A stretch of DNA of 35,780 bases, from positions 1 to 35,780 of the forward strand of contig CAKMOD010000062.1 of NCBI GenBank assembly GCA_927910885.1. The letters are read 5' to 3'. Source of the DNA: an uncultured Prevotella sp. (lineage in GTDB: Bacteria > Bacteroidota > Bacteroidia > Bacteroidales > Bacteroidaceae). This document shows, piece after piece, positions 10,374 through 18,896 of the stretch; the first letter of the stretch is position 1, and each line of letters opens with the position of its first letter. The notes beneath the pieces were generated by a model. It ran no database searches, had not been told where the DNA came from, and saw nothing but the letters and a program-made list of their open reading frames with translations. The position numbers and the translations under genes are program-made.

Positions 10374-10406
10374 TTTATTTTTGAATTTATGTAGTTTCTT
10401 TTAAAA

Positions 10407-10451
10407 GCTTATTGGGCTTATTTGGTAAATTGGTTTATTTGGGTAAATAAG
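10407..10451 (-). repeat. 9-bp periodic array, copy 1
   Basis: Five consecutive 9-mers from 10407: GCTTATTGG, GCTTATTTG, GTAAATTGG, TTTATTTGG, GTAAATAAG. Same class as the arrays at 23521-23630 and 27449-27510. It lies between the flavodiiron start and the kinase stop. Confidence 0.6.
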
Positions 10452-10456
10452 ACTAA

Positions 10457-11396
10457 TTATAAAGCCCCTTCTCTCATCTTCTCACCAAACTCCTTACTTA
10501 CATAGTTGAAGATATCCTTACAGCAATCTGCGGAGAACACCAAAGCATAATTGATGAGTTTATCCCACTGCTCTTCTGTCAGTCCTCTTTCGAGGTCAAC
10601 ACGAGTGATTCCATACTTCAACATACCGAAAATAAAGCCTGCATTAAAGTTATCGCCAGCTCCGATAGTACTAACAATATTAGTATCAAGTACTGGATAT
10701 GACTTTTTCAATTCCTTACCACTACGCACCTCCACTGGTTGACTTCCCTGTGTATAGATAAACTGTTTGCAATAGAAGGAAATCTCTGCATTATAGACTT
10801 TATCAGCATCCTCCTTCTTATAAAGTGTCGCAAAGTCCTCGTGACTGCCACGTACAATATCAGCATAATCAAGGTTCTCTATCAGATTAGGTGTTATCTT
10901 GATAACCTCATCTTTGTGTGCTGGGCGGAAATTAACATCATAGTAGATGATGGCACCACGTGAGCGAGCATAATCGAGCAATCCTACTACCTGTGGACGA
11001 ATCACTGGATTCACCGCATAGAAGGAACTAAAAAAGCACGATATCATCGGGCTGTATATCAGGAAAAGTAAAATCTAACTGATCGTGTGGGTGATCTTTG
11101 TAGAAGATATATTCTGCATCATTCTTCTCATTGAGGAAGGCAAGCGACACAGGCGACTTTGAATCAGGGAAAGTAGAAACGCTATCAGCATTCACACCAT
11201 TGTTCTTCAAGAAATCAATGATGTATTTTCCAACATGGTCATTACCCGCTTCAGAAATAAACGATGCGTTAACTCCGCAGCGTCCTAACGATGTAATGGC
11301 ATTAAAGGTAGACCCTCCCGGAACTGCCTCAACTGGTTTATTATCCTTAAAGATGATGTCTAAAACGGTTTCACCTATACCTATTACTTTCCGCAT
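10457..11396 (-). pseudogene. PfkB-family sugar kinase, frameshifted in a homopolymer
   Basis: The N-terminal part (MRKVIGIGETVLDIIF.., PGGSTFNA) stops at an in-frame TAG after ..DDIVLF. The rest, with the catalytic GAGDNFNAG loop, is open in the next frame. The break is at a T6 run on minus (plus A6 at 11030-11035). With five T it reads VLF-SSFYAVNP and yields a 312-aa kinase, the normal size for fructokinase/ribokinase relatives. It would phosphorylate a sugar, probably fructose or a similar substrate (inferred). ATG 11396 was preferred to 11423 because the predicted transcription start is only a few bases before 11423. First in line with the flavodiiron and LOG genes. Confidence 0.88.
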
Positions 11397-11433
11397 TTTA
11401 TTGTGAATTATGTTGTGTCTCACTTTAGTTGTG

Positions 11434-11464
11434 CAAATATACTGAAATTTAGGCGGATTACAAA
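11434..11464 (-). promoter_or_regulatory. Promoter of the PfkB kinase gene
   Basis: TTTG (11464-11461), 19 bp, TATATTTG (11441-11434) on minus. Start predicted near 11428, about 32 nt before ATG 11396. Confidence 0.7.
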
Positions 11465-11523
11465 ATGAAATGAGTTCTTTTTTCTTTGTCGATTAAAGTC
11501 TATTACTTTTCATTCTTTTTTCT

Positions 11524-11531
11524 TAATTTTG
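11524..11531 (+). promoter_or_regulatory. -7 box of the M16 peptidase gene; possible leaderless start
   Basis: TAATTTTG ends six bases before the ATG at 11538, so transcription would begin at or next to the start codon. No clear -33 TTTG at the right distance. Confidence 0.45.
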
Positions 11532-11537
11532 CACCCT

Positions 11538-12779
11538 ATGACAAGGTATCAAACTGCAGTCTTGGAGAATGGACTGCGAATCATAGCCCTTCCATCGACC
11601 TCACCTGTGGTTTATTGTGGATATCAATTCAATGTCGGGACAGCCAACGAACTGCCTGATGAGGAGGGGATAGCTCATTTCTGTGAGCACGTTACGTTCA
11701 AGGGCACTACTCGTCGTACAGCAATAGATGTTATTCACTGTCTTGAACAAGTGGGAGGCGACCTCAATGCCTTTACAACTAAGACCGATACGGTTTACTA
11801 TTCTGCTATTCTAAAAGACCATCTCCCACGAGCAATAGACCTTCTGACAGATATTGTTTTCCATAGTGTCTATCCACAAAAGGAGATAGATAAGGAAGTT
11901 GAAGTTATCTGCGATGAAATCGAATCCTACAATGATAGTCCTGCAGAGTTGATCTATGATGAATTTGAAAATATCATCTTCCGTGGGCACCCTTTAGGAC
12001 ATAGTATCCTTGGAACGGCAGAGCGTGTTCGGAAGTTCACAACTGAGGATGCACTTCGATTCACAAAAAAGCATTACCAACCGATGAATTCGGTGTTTTT
12101 TGCGTATGGTGATATAGATTTTGATAATCTGCTCAGTCTTTTAGAGAAAGAGAATGGCTGCAAAGTAAAGGTAAAGGGAGAAACTGAAAAACCAATAGAA
12201 ATTCCGCTTCCTGCATTGAGTGAATACCAACCTCAAACGGTTAAGATTAATAAGCATACTCATCAAGCTCACGTAATGATTGGTAATCGTGCCTACAGCA
12301 TACATGACAAAAGACGTATGGCACTTTATCTATTGAATAACATCTTAGGTGGTCCCGGTATGAGTGCCCGTTTGAATCTTGCACTTCGCGAACGTCGTGG
12401 ACTTGTCTATACGGTAGATAGTTCTATGGTGAGCTATTCGTTAACGGGTATTTGGGCTATATACTTCGGTTGTGATGCCGATGATTTGGACGAATGTATG
12501 CGCCTTGTACGTGCAGAACTCGACCGTTTCATCGACATTCCATTAACGGATGACGAGTTGGCAGTAGCTAAACAGCAGATTAAAGGACAGATTGGCATAG
12601 CTTGTGACAACCGAGAGAACCTTGCTTTAGACTTCGGTAAAGGTTTTCTCCACTATGGATGGAAGAAGGATATATCAGCACTCTATTGCAACATTGACGC
12701 TATCACGGCAGAGGAGGTGCAAGCTGTTGCGCGCGAACTCTTCCCAGAAGAACGACTTACAAAATTAATTTATATATAA
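11538..12779 (+). CDS. M16-family zinc protease (processing-peptidase-like)
   Basis: 413 aa from ATG 11538; the in-frame TTG at 11529 lies inside the -7 promoter box and is rejected. The inverted zinc motif HFCEH is at residues 47-51, with the third ligand Glu near 127 (VICDEIES), the usual 76 residues later. The second half has the R/Y substrate-binding region (RERRGLVYTVDSS). The family cleaves peptides or presequences inside a two-half chamber; this single-unit form of about 45 kDa normally dimerises. No signal peptide, so cytoplasmic. Divergent from the kinase, 109 bp before NDH-2. Confidence 0.93.
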   Translation: MTRYQTAVLENGLRIIALPSTSPVVYCGYQFNVGTANELPDEEGIAHFCEHVTFKGTTRRTAIDVIHCLEQVGGDLNAFTTKTDTVYYSAILKDHLPRAIDLLTDIVFHSVYPQKEIDKEVEVICDEIESYNDSPAELIYDEFENIIFRGHPLGHSILGTAERVRKFTTEDALRFTKKHYQPMNSVFFAYGDIDFDNLLSLLEKENGCKVKVKGETEKPIEIPLPALSEYQPQTVKINKHTHQAHVMIGNRAYSIHDKRRMALYLLNNILGGPGMSARLNLALRERRGLVYTVDSSMVSYSLTGIWAIYFGCDADDLDECMRLVRAELDRFIDIPLTDDELAVAKQQIKGQIGIACDNRENLALDFGKGFLHYGWKKDISALYCNIDAITAEEVQAVARELFPEERLTKLIYI

Positions 12780-12888
12780 ACAGCATAACTTTTCCTTTAA
12801 CAAAGAATACCTCTGGCACGATTTTCTCTATAAGAAAGAAAAGGGAACAGACTCATAAAAGAAAACAAACATAAATAAAAGCAGGATA

Positions 12889-14160
12889 ATGAAAGCAAAC
12901 ATTGAACGTACTGACAAAAAGAGAATCGTTATTGTTGGTGGTGGATTAGGAGGTTTGGAATTGGCCTTCAAATTAGTAGACGATGACTATCAAGTAGTAT
13001 TAATAGATAAGAATAACTATCATCAGTTCCCTCCATTGATTTATCAAGTGGCTTCGGGTGGTCTTGAACCAAGTAGTATCTCCTTTCCTTTCCGTCGACT
13101 TTTCCAAGGTAAAAAGGACTTTTTCTTCCGAATGGCAGAGGTAGAGTCGGTGAATACGGCTAAAAAGTCAATCAACACGACGGTGGGCGAGATAGAATAC
13201 GACTATCTTGTGTTGGCATTTGGAGCAAAGACTAACTTCTTTGGGAATAAGGATATTGAAGCAACAACCCTCCCGATGAAATCGGTTAGTGAGGCTATGA
13301 AACTCCGTAATACAATCCTGCGTAATCTTGAACTTGCTTTAACAGAGGAAGACCCAGCACGCAAACAGGCATTGATGAATATCGTTGTTGTCGGGGGTGG
13401 TGCTTCGGGTGTTGAAATTGCAGGAGCTGTGGCTGAGATGAAGAAGAACATCATTGCTCGTGATTATCCCGACCTTGACTCTTCTCAAATGCATATCTAC
13501 CTTGTTAATGCAGGTGACCGTCTTCTTGCAGCTATGGATCCAGTATCATCAAAACGAGCAGAACGAGATCTGAAAGACTTACATGTTCATATCCGTCAGC
13601 CTCAGTTTGCAACAGAATATAAAGATGGCATACTGAAAACCAGTGCAGGCTTGGAGATTCCTACACAGACTGTTATTTGGGTGAGTGGTATCTGTGCGAA
13701 TACCATCGAAGGTTTTCCTGCGGAGAGTATTGGGCATGCTGGTAGACTCCTTACCGACCGTTTTTGTCGTGTAAAGGGTGTAGAAGACGTCTATGCAATT
13801 GGAGATGTGAACCTTGTAGAAGGCGATGAGGAATATCCACTTGGTCATCCTCAGTTAGCACAAGTAGCTATGCAGCAGGCAAAGACCGTTGCAAAGAACT
13901 TCAAAGCAATGTTGAAAGGAAAAGAGCCAAAGCCTTTTAGATACAAAAACCTCGGTGTAATGGCAACTATTGGACGTAACCATGCTGTTGCTGAAATCTC
14001 AGGAAATAAGTTTGGAGGCTTCCCTGCGTGGGCATTGTGGCTCGTTGTCCATCTCCGTTCTATCCTTGGCGTAAAGAATAAGACGTTTATCCTGCTCAAC
14101 TGGGTATGGAACTATATTAATTATAAACAAAGCCTTCGTTTGATTTTGAAGGCAAAATAA
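12889..14160 (+). CDS. ndh: Type II NADH dehydrogenase (NDH-2)
   Basis: 423 aa with two dinucleotide folds: VIVGGGLGGLE for FAD at residues 15-25 and VVVGGGASGVE for NADH near 167-177. AIGDVN (about 303) contacts FAD. The C-terminus (WALWLVVHLRSIL...WNYINY) is amphipathic and anchors the enzyme to the inner face of the membrane. NDH-2 passes electrons from NADH to quinone without pumping ions. It follows the M16 gene without a clear promoter of its own and ends one base before a strong terminator. Length is normal; ATG 12889 is the first Met before the Rossmann fold. Confidence 0.95.
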   Translation: MKANIERTDKKRIVIVGGGLGGLELAFKLVDDDYQVVLIDKNNYHQFPPLIYQVASGGLEPSSISFPFRRLFQGKKDFFFRMAEVESVNTAKKSINTTVGEIEYDYLVLAFGAKTNFFGNKDIEATTLPMKSVSEAMKLRNTILRNLELALTEEDPARKQALMNIVVVGGGASGVEIAGAVAEMKKNIIARDYPDLDSSQMHIYLVNAGDRLLAAMDPVSSKRAERDLKDLHVHIRQPQFATEYKDGILKTSAGLEIPTQTVIWVSGICANTIEGFPAESIGHAGRLLTDRFCRVKGVEDVYAIGDVNLVEGDEEYPLGHPQLAQVAMQQAKTVAKNFKAMLKGKEPKPFRYKNLGVMATIGRNHAVAEISGNKFGGFPAWALWLVVHLRSILGVKNKTFILLNWVWNYINYKQSLRLILKAK

Positions 14161-14197
14161 AGACTCTGTTCCCTACTATTGGGAACAGAGTCTTTTT
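14161..14197 (+). terminator. Strong intrinsic terminator of ndh
   Basis: A 13-bp perfect stem, AGACTCTGTTCCC (14161-14173) with GGGAACAGAGTCT (14181-14193), followed by a T run. Starts directly after the stop codon. Confidence 0.95.
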
Positions 14198-14288
14198 CTG
14201 ATTCTTTCATTAAAAACATAGATTAGAAATAGAATAAAGCCTTGTACACTTTATAAAGACAATACCACTTATCCCCTCATTGCTCTAC

Positions 14289-14590
14289 GTTTGTAAACTA
14301 TTTTCACACAGTTCAAAAACAATACATGCTCTTTTAGCTTCTAAAAGATGCTTAATTGACTTGCAAAAGATGCTCTTTAGAGCTCTTACTAACGCCCTTT
14401 TCAAGTCCAATTAAGCACCTTTTACTTTACTGCTTTATAACTAACTGATTTCCTTTTAGTTACAAACCTGCTTTTTATACGTATTTTTCTCCTTATTTAT
14501 AGATGTCTTATTTGAAATTATGTCATGATTTTTCAAACCATTATCTTCGAATTTTCAAAGTGCTAACATGAAAAGGTTTTCTATGACAGA
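14289..14590 (-). repeat. Dispersed intergenic element, copy C
   Basis: Minus orientation. Tail at 14289-14326 (GTTTGTAAAC on plus), unit 4 at 14327-14348, unit 3 at 14349-14370, unit 2 at 14371-14392, unit 1 at 14393-14414, then the AT-rich body to about 14590. High similarity to copy D throughout. The tail points at the ndh terminator. Confidence 0.85.
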
Positions 14591-15172
14591 GGGTAATAAT
14601 ACAATAAATTGTAGATGGTCTTGACTATGTTTTTGCTTTATGAAGAACCTTTTTCTGCCTATTAATTAATTCCTATTTACCAATAGAAAAACTTTTTATA
14701 CACATAAAACAAATTATTATTATCTTATTTATAGACTATTATTACACCAATCAATCCTATTCCCCCTTCTTTCTTATACTTATTTACCAACCCTCCTCTT
14801 ATTATTTCATGAGAAGAATTTAGAGAAGATGAAGGGGTTAATACAGAGAGAAAGTGTGATAATCGCTTATTGAAGTCAAAACAAGCCTCATCTGATGAAC
14901 ACGTTGATGACATAGTACTACTTTACCTTTTTCTATATAATTGTTAGTAGGATAAACCCCAATCGGTCATTAGTGCCTAAACATATTTTGTTTTATTATC
15001 GAGCAGATTATTTGTTTTTTGGAACACAGGCGTAGCGGGCTACGTCAAGTTACAAAGACAGACAAGATGCAGAGAAGAAAATAAAAGATGTTAGGAAATA
15101 ATACCATAACAAGAAGAACTATACATATCGTGTCTAATAACCAACTTGAATTAAAAAAGAAACAAAAATAAG
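14591..15172. other. Intergenic region with one doubtful small ORF
   Basis: About 580 bp of AT-rich DNA between convergent units. A 62-codon minus-strand ORF (14725-14913, MSSTCSSDEACFDF...) has no recognised family, although it is a clean ATG frame. A short inverted repeat CGTAG/CTACG lies near 15029-15042. No RNA gene recognised. I do not call the ORF a gene. Confidence 0.4.
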
Positions 15173-15206
15173 AAAGGCTGGAATCCACTATAGGGTCCAG
15201 CCTTTT
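15173..15206 (-). terminator. Terminator of the glutaminyl cyclase unit
   Basis: A 10-bp stem, AAAGGCTGGA (15173-15182) with TCCAGCCTTT (15196-15205), T-rich on both sides. A second inverted repeat, CCCTCTC/GAGAGGG at 15233-15252, lies between it and the stop codon. Confidence 0.85.
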
Positions 15207-15273
15207 ATCATTAACAAAAGCCATCAAACTCCCCCTCTCCACCCTGAGAGGGTTTGGCATGATACTTTATTTC

Positions 15274-16290
15274 TTACAGCGTATACAAGACCTGTATAAC
15301 GGTCTGACCGACTGCCTGCAACGTATTCTTGTCGATATGCTCCATCGTATCATTGACAGTATGCCATGTCGGACCGAAAGAGCTTTGCTGACAATCAGGA
15401 TAGTAAGGTATGATATCAATTGTAGGAATACCTGCAAATTGATTCACTGGGACATGATCGTCGGTAACCATGCCACCAACAGCATCAGGGAAGTAAGAAC
15501 CAAAGCCTGCGTTCTTTGCAGCCTCCCACACACGGTTTACGATATCAGGAGCAAACTGAATAGACATTCCCTCACGATAGAACTGTGCACCTTCGCCACC
15601 TACCATATCGAGAAGAATACCAAACTCAGGCTTAACAACCGTTGGGAAGTTCTTTGCGTAGTATTGTGCACCAAGTGCCCAAGAGTCGCCAGTGTCTTGA
15701 TATCGGGTCTCCCAACGTGGTATTCCCCAGTCTTCAGCATCAAAACAAACAAAGTCAACACCTACTTTTAACTTCTTATCAGCCTGCAACTGACGTGCTA
15801 ACTCAAGCATTACAGCCACACCACTGGCACCATCATTCGCAGCCATAACAGGCTTCTTGTGGTTAGTAGAGTCTGGATCATTGTCTGCCCAAGGACGACT
15901 ATCCCAGTGTGCACAGATTAAGATACGCTTCTTTGCTTCTGGATTGAAACGTGCGATGATATTAGTTGACTTCAAGACCGTACCGTCATAGGCTTTTACA
16001 TCGGCTTTCTGCTCCTGCACCTCACAGCCATACTCCTTGAATTTCTCTACTATCCATTTGCCACACTTATCATGTGCTTCAGAGTTCATCACACGTGGTC
16101 CGAAGTCACACTGTGCTGCCGTGAAGGCGTATGCAGAGTCGGCATTAAACGTAGGGCCGACAGGCTTGACTGTAGCCACAGTATCAGCAGCATTATCAGC
16201 ATTGCTTGCTTTCCCCTTACAGCCGTATGCTACGGTTGCGAGGGACACTGCCAAGAGGCAGCCGAAAATGAGTTTTATATTCGTTTTCAT
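15274..16290 (-). CDS. Type II glutaminyl-peptide cyclotransferase (M28-fold lipoprotein)
   Basis: 338 aa from ATG 16290; an upstream in-frame start at 16320 is less likely because the signal peptide begins at MKTNIKLIFG. Lipobox AYGC with Cys24. Zinc ligands fit D153 (NDGASG), E186 (DAED) and H310 of TWHTVND, which match D159, E202 and H330 of human QC; the Trp before the His and the LLDMVGG Asp are also QC-like. Such enzymes cyclise N-terminal Gln to pyroglutamate on exported proteins, common in Bacteroidetes because signal cleavage often leaves Gln at +1. Membrane-anchored, periplasmic side. Downstream of the C26-M19 gene by 65 bp. An M28 aminopeptidase is the alternative. Confidence 0.9.
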   Translation of the reverse strand: MKTNIKLIFGCLLAVSLATVAYGCKGKASNADNAADTVATVKPVGPTFNADSAYAFTAAQCDFGPRVMNSEAHDKCGKWIVEKFKEYGCEVQEQKADVKAYDGTVLKSTNIIARFNPEAKKRILICAHWDSRPWADNDPDSTNHKKPVMAANDGASGVAVMLELARQLQADKKLKVGVDFVCFDAEDWGIPRWETRYQDTGDSWALGAQYYAKNFPTVVKPEFGILLDMVGGEGAQFYREGMSIQFAPDIVNRVWEAAKNAGFGSYFPDAVGGMVTDDHVPVNQFAGIPTIDIIPYYPDCQQSSFGPTWHTVNDTMEHIDKNTLQAVGQTVIQVLYTL

Positions 16291-16355
16291 TGTTGATTGA
16301 TTTCTTTTACACTCCCACACTATCCCAAAGAGATGGTGGAAAACCTTCTTACTAC

Positions 16356-18217
16356 TTATTTTCTAACGCTCTGTACCTGCGCCATTACACGCAGCCAGTT
16401 GCCTCCCCATATCTTTTCGATATCTTTTTCGCTATACTTACGACGCAAAAGATGGAGGGTGAAGTTTATCATTTCACTCGCATCAGCCATACCACGTACA
16501 GTGCCATCACCATCGAAGTCGGTACCAATACCTACATGGTCGATGCCCATAATGTTGATAGCATGCTCAAGATGGGTAATTGCATCCATCACAGTAGCCT
16601 CACTACCCTTCTTCAAGAAGCCTTGGAACATTGTGATATGAGCAACACCACCCTTCTTTGCCAACGCCCGCATCTGGTCGTCGGTAAGGTTGCGAGGAAC
16701 GTCACAGAGTACTTTGCTATTAGAATGACTACATACGATTGGCATCGTACTAAGCTCCAACGCATCATAAAAACTCTTCTCTCCGCCATGGCTTAAATCG
16801 ACCATAATACCATTACGGTTCATCTCCTTGATAACCTCTTCACCAAACTTACTTACGCCACCGTGGGTGTTGCAGCCTCGAGCAGAATCACAAATATCGT
16901 TATCACCATTGTGACAAAGGGTTATATAGGTCACACCACGCTGTGCAAAGTGCTTGACATTCTCAAGCTTATGCTCCAAAGCAAGACCATTCTCAATAGC
17001 AAACATGATGCTCTTACGCCCCTTACGCTTATCCTCATAAAGGTCAGAAGGTGTACGAGCAATACTAATATAGCGTTGGTTTTGCTTAACAATTTCCTCT
17101 ATTTTGTCGAAAATAAGGTTGGCATAGACAGCTGGTGAGAGATGATCCAACGTCTCAACGAGATGAGGATTAAAGCGTTTCAGACCTTCAACATCTATCT
17201 TTGACGAGAAAGACTCACCAATCCTCGGCTGTGGAAGGTAAGCAGCCATGGTCACTGCATCCTGTCTTCCCTCCGTCATCTTATGGAGATCGTAGAGAAT
17301 ACGTGAGTCACGCTGATCGAAGTTGACACCTTGTGGGAAGAACATCGGCGTATCACAGTGTGTATCAAGCGTCAAGATGCGCTGATGAAGTTGCTTAGCA
17401 AGGTAGAAGTTATTAGACTGTCCGACCAACCACTGGAAGAGTTTTCCGCCCTCTACACCCATCCATTCGGGATGCCATTGCACACCCATGATAGGCTTAT
17501 ACTCACTACTCTCTATCGCTTCAATCACCCCATCAGGCGAAAGAGCCGTCACACGAAAACGCTTTCCAGGGGCTTTCACCGCCTATGATGGAAGCTATTG
17601 ACCATTATACGCTCTTCCTTATAGAGCGCATAGAGTACGGACGACTTTGTAAGCGTCACACTATGCGTTGCTTCACTACGTTCGGCATCCTGCGAATGCT
17701 TAAGTGTTGCAGCATGATAGGTTGTTATCGTCTTGTCTTTACTGAGTTTCTTTTCAACCGTTTCATCCTCTCTAATATAATCTTCATAGATATCTTGCTG
17801 TACCTTTCCACCCAAAGCGACAGCAAGGGCTTGCGCTCCACGGCAGATACCGAGGATAGGCAACTGGCGATTAAACGCCAAACGGATAAGCATCAGTTCG
17901 GGTAAATCACGCTCAGCATTGATATTATGAAGTTTGGGAGAAGGCTCCTCGCCAAGCCACAGAGGATTGATATCAGCACCACCTGTAAGGAGAAGACCGT
18001 CAAGATGGTCAAGGGTGTTAATAAGCACATCCTTATCAGCCACAGGAGGAACAAGCATTGGGATTCCACCCGCTGCTACTACCTGCTTATAATAGACATC
18101 CCTTATCGCAGCATCACCGTCTATATAATTGGTAGTGATACCAATTATAGGCTTACGCTTTGCTTCTGGGAAAGTTGCATACACCTTATCAAGATGTGAC
18201 TGAAGATCGTATTGCAT
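16356..18217 (-). pseudogene. C26 glutamine-amidotransferase/M19 dipeptidase fusion, frameshifted
   Basis: The first frame (18217-17576) is a class I glutamine amidotransferase-like gamma-glutamyl hydrolase with nucleophile C125 in GICRGAQA. It stops at NSFHHRR. The next frame begins VKAPGKRFRVTALSPDGVIEAIE and carries the missing His and Glu (GVQWHPEW), then a complete M19 membrane-dipeptidase-like domain (DTHCDTP zinc motif, LSHGG, SHSNSK, GTDFDGDG). Restoring one base at 17584/17585 gives FHHQAVKAPG and a single 620-aa protein. As written, the C26 triad is split between two products. C26 enzymes cleave gamma-glutamyl bonds and M19 enzymes dipeptides. No signal peptide. Between an Lrp regulator and glutaminyl cyclase on the same strand. 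Confidence 0.85.
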
Positions 18218-18257
18218 TCTTATTCTTTTTTGAAAGATCGGTTTATCGTTGACTTCT

Positions 18258-18725
18258 TTAGAGCAATTCTTCTGCTATTGGTATCTCACGCTTAATACTC
18301 TGTTCAAGAGAAATCAGTGTCTCAGTTGACACAACACCAGAGATACCTTGCAACTGATTGTTAAGAAGGTCCATCAACTGCTCGTTATCTTTAGCATAAA
18401 GCTTCACAAGCATTGTATAAGGACCCGTTGTAAAATGACACTCAACTACCTCTGGAATAGCACTGATGCGTTCAACAACTTTCTTATACATAGAGCCACG
18501 CTCGAGATTAAGTCCTACATAAGTACAAGTTGTATAGCCTAAACTCTTAGGATTAACGTCGAAGCCGCTACCTGTTATAACTCCATTCTCTATGAGATGT
18601 TGTACACGCTGATGAATAGCAGCGCGTGATACGCCACACTGGGCAGCAACATCCTTGAAAGGCATACGTGCATTCTGTGAGAGGATACCCAATATTTTCT
18701 TGTCTAAACGATCTACTTTTTCCAT
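18258..18725 (-). CDS. Lrp/AsnC-family transcriptional regulator
   Basis: 155 aa. N-terminal winged helix-turn-helix (LDKKILGILSQNARMPFKDVAAQCGVSRAAIHQRVQHL, residues about 7-45, seen as an AsnC-type HTH) and a C-terminal RAM ligand/oligomer domain. These proteins respond to amino acids and often control amino-acid or peptide metabolism. It is the first gene of a minus-strand run, 40 bp before the C26-M19 gene, so it probably controls that unit and itself. Usual length; ATG 18725 precedes the HTH directly. A good promoter is seen upstream. Confidence 0.95.
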   Translation of the reverse strand: MEKVDRLDKKILGILSQNARMPFKDVAAQCGVSRAAIHQRVQHLIENGVITGSGFDVNPKSLGYTTCTYVGLNLERGSMYKKVVERISAIPEVVECHFTTGPYTMLVKLYAKDNEQLMDLLNNQLQGISGVVSTETLISLEQSIKREIPIAEELL

Positions 18726-18784
18726 GTTCTGCAGTTGATATTATTTCTTAATTCTATGTTTCTAAAGCTTTAATTGATGACGAG

Positions 18785-18815
18785 CAAAAGTAGGGAATAA
18801 TTATGGAACAAACAA
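18785..18815 (-). promoter_or_regulatory. Promoter of the Lrp unit
   Basis: TACTTTTG (18792-18785) on minus with TTG 20 bp upstream (18815-18813). Predicted leader about 54 nt. Confidence 0.55.
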
Positions 18816-18828
18816 CAAAATGACATAA

Positions 18829-18853
18829 AAAATGCGCCACTTGGGCGCATTTT
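18829..18853 (-). terminator. Terminator of the FKBP cluster
   Basis: A perfect 10-bp stem, AAAATGCGCC (18829-18838) with GGCGCATTTT (18844-18853), followed by T on both strands. Lies between the FKBP cluster end and the Lrp promoter. Confidence 0.9.
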
Positions 18854-18896
18854 GTTTTTATTTTAAGCAAGAGAACAGTATTTCACTGCTTTCTTC

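Noticed and set aside
15240..15255. Remnant of a 16S rRNA gene start
   Set aside because: The minus strand shows a GAGTTTGATGG-like string, but the surrounding sequence has no further rRNA similarity and belongs to an inverted repeat.
15045..15260. 71-aa hydrophobic ORF on minus
   Set aside because: It overlaps the terminator hairpin at 15173-15206 and the inverted repeat at 15233-15252, and has no promoter or homologous look.
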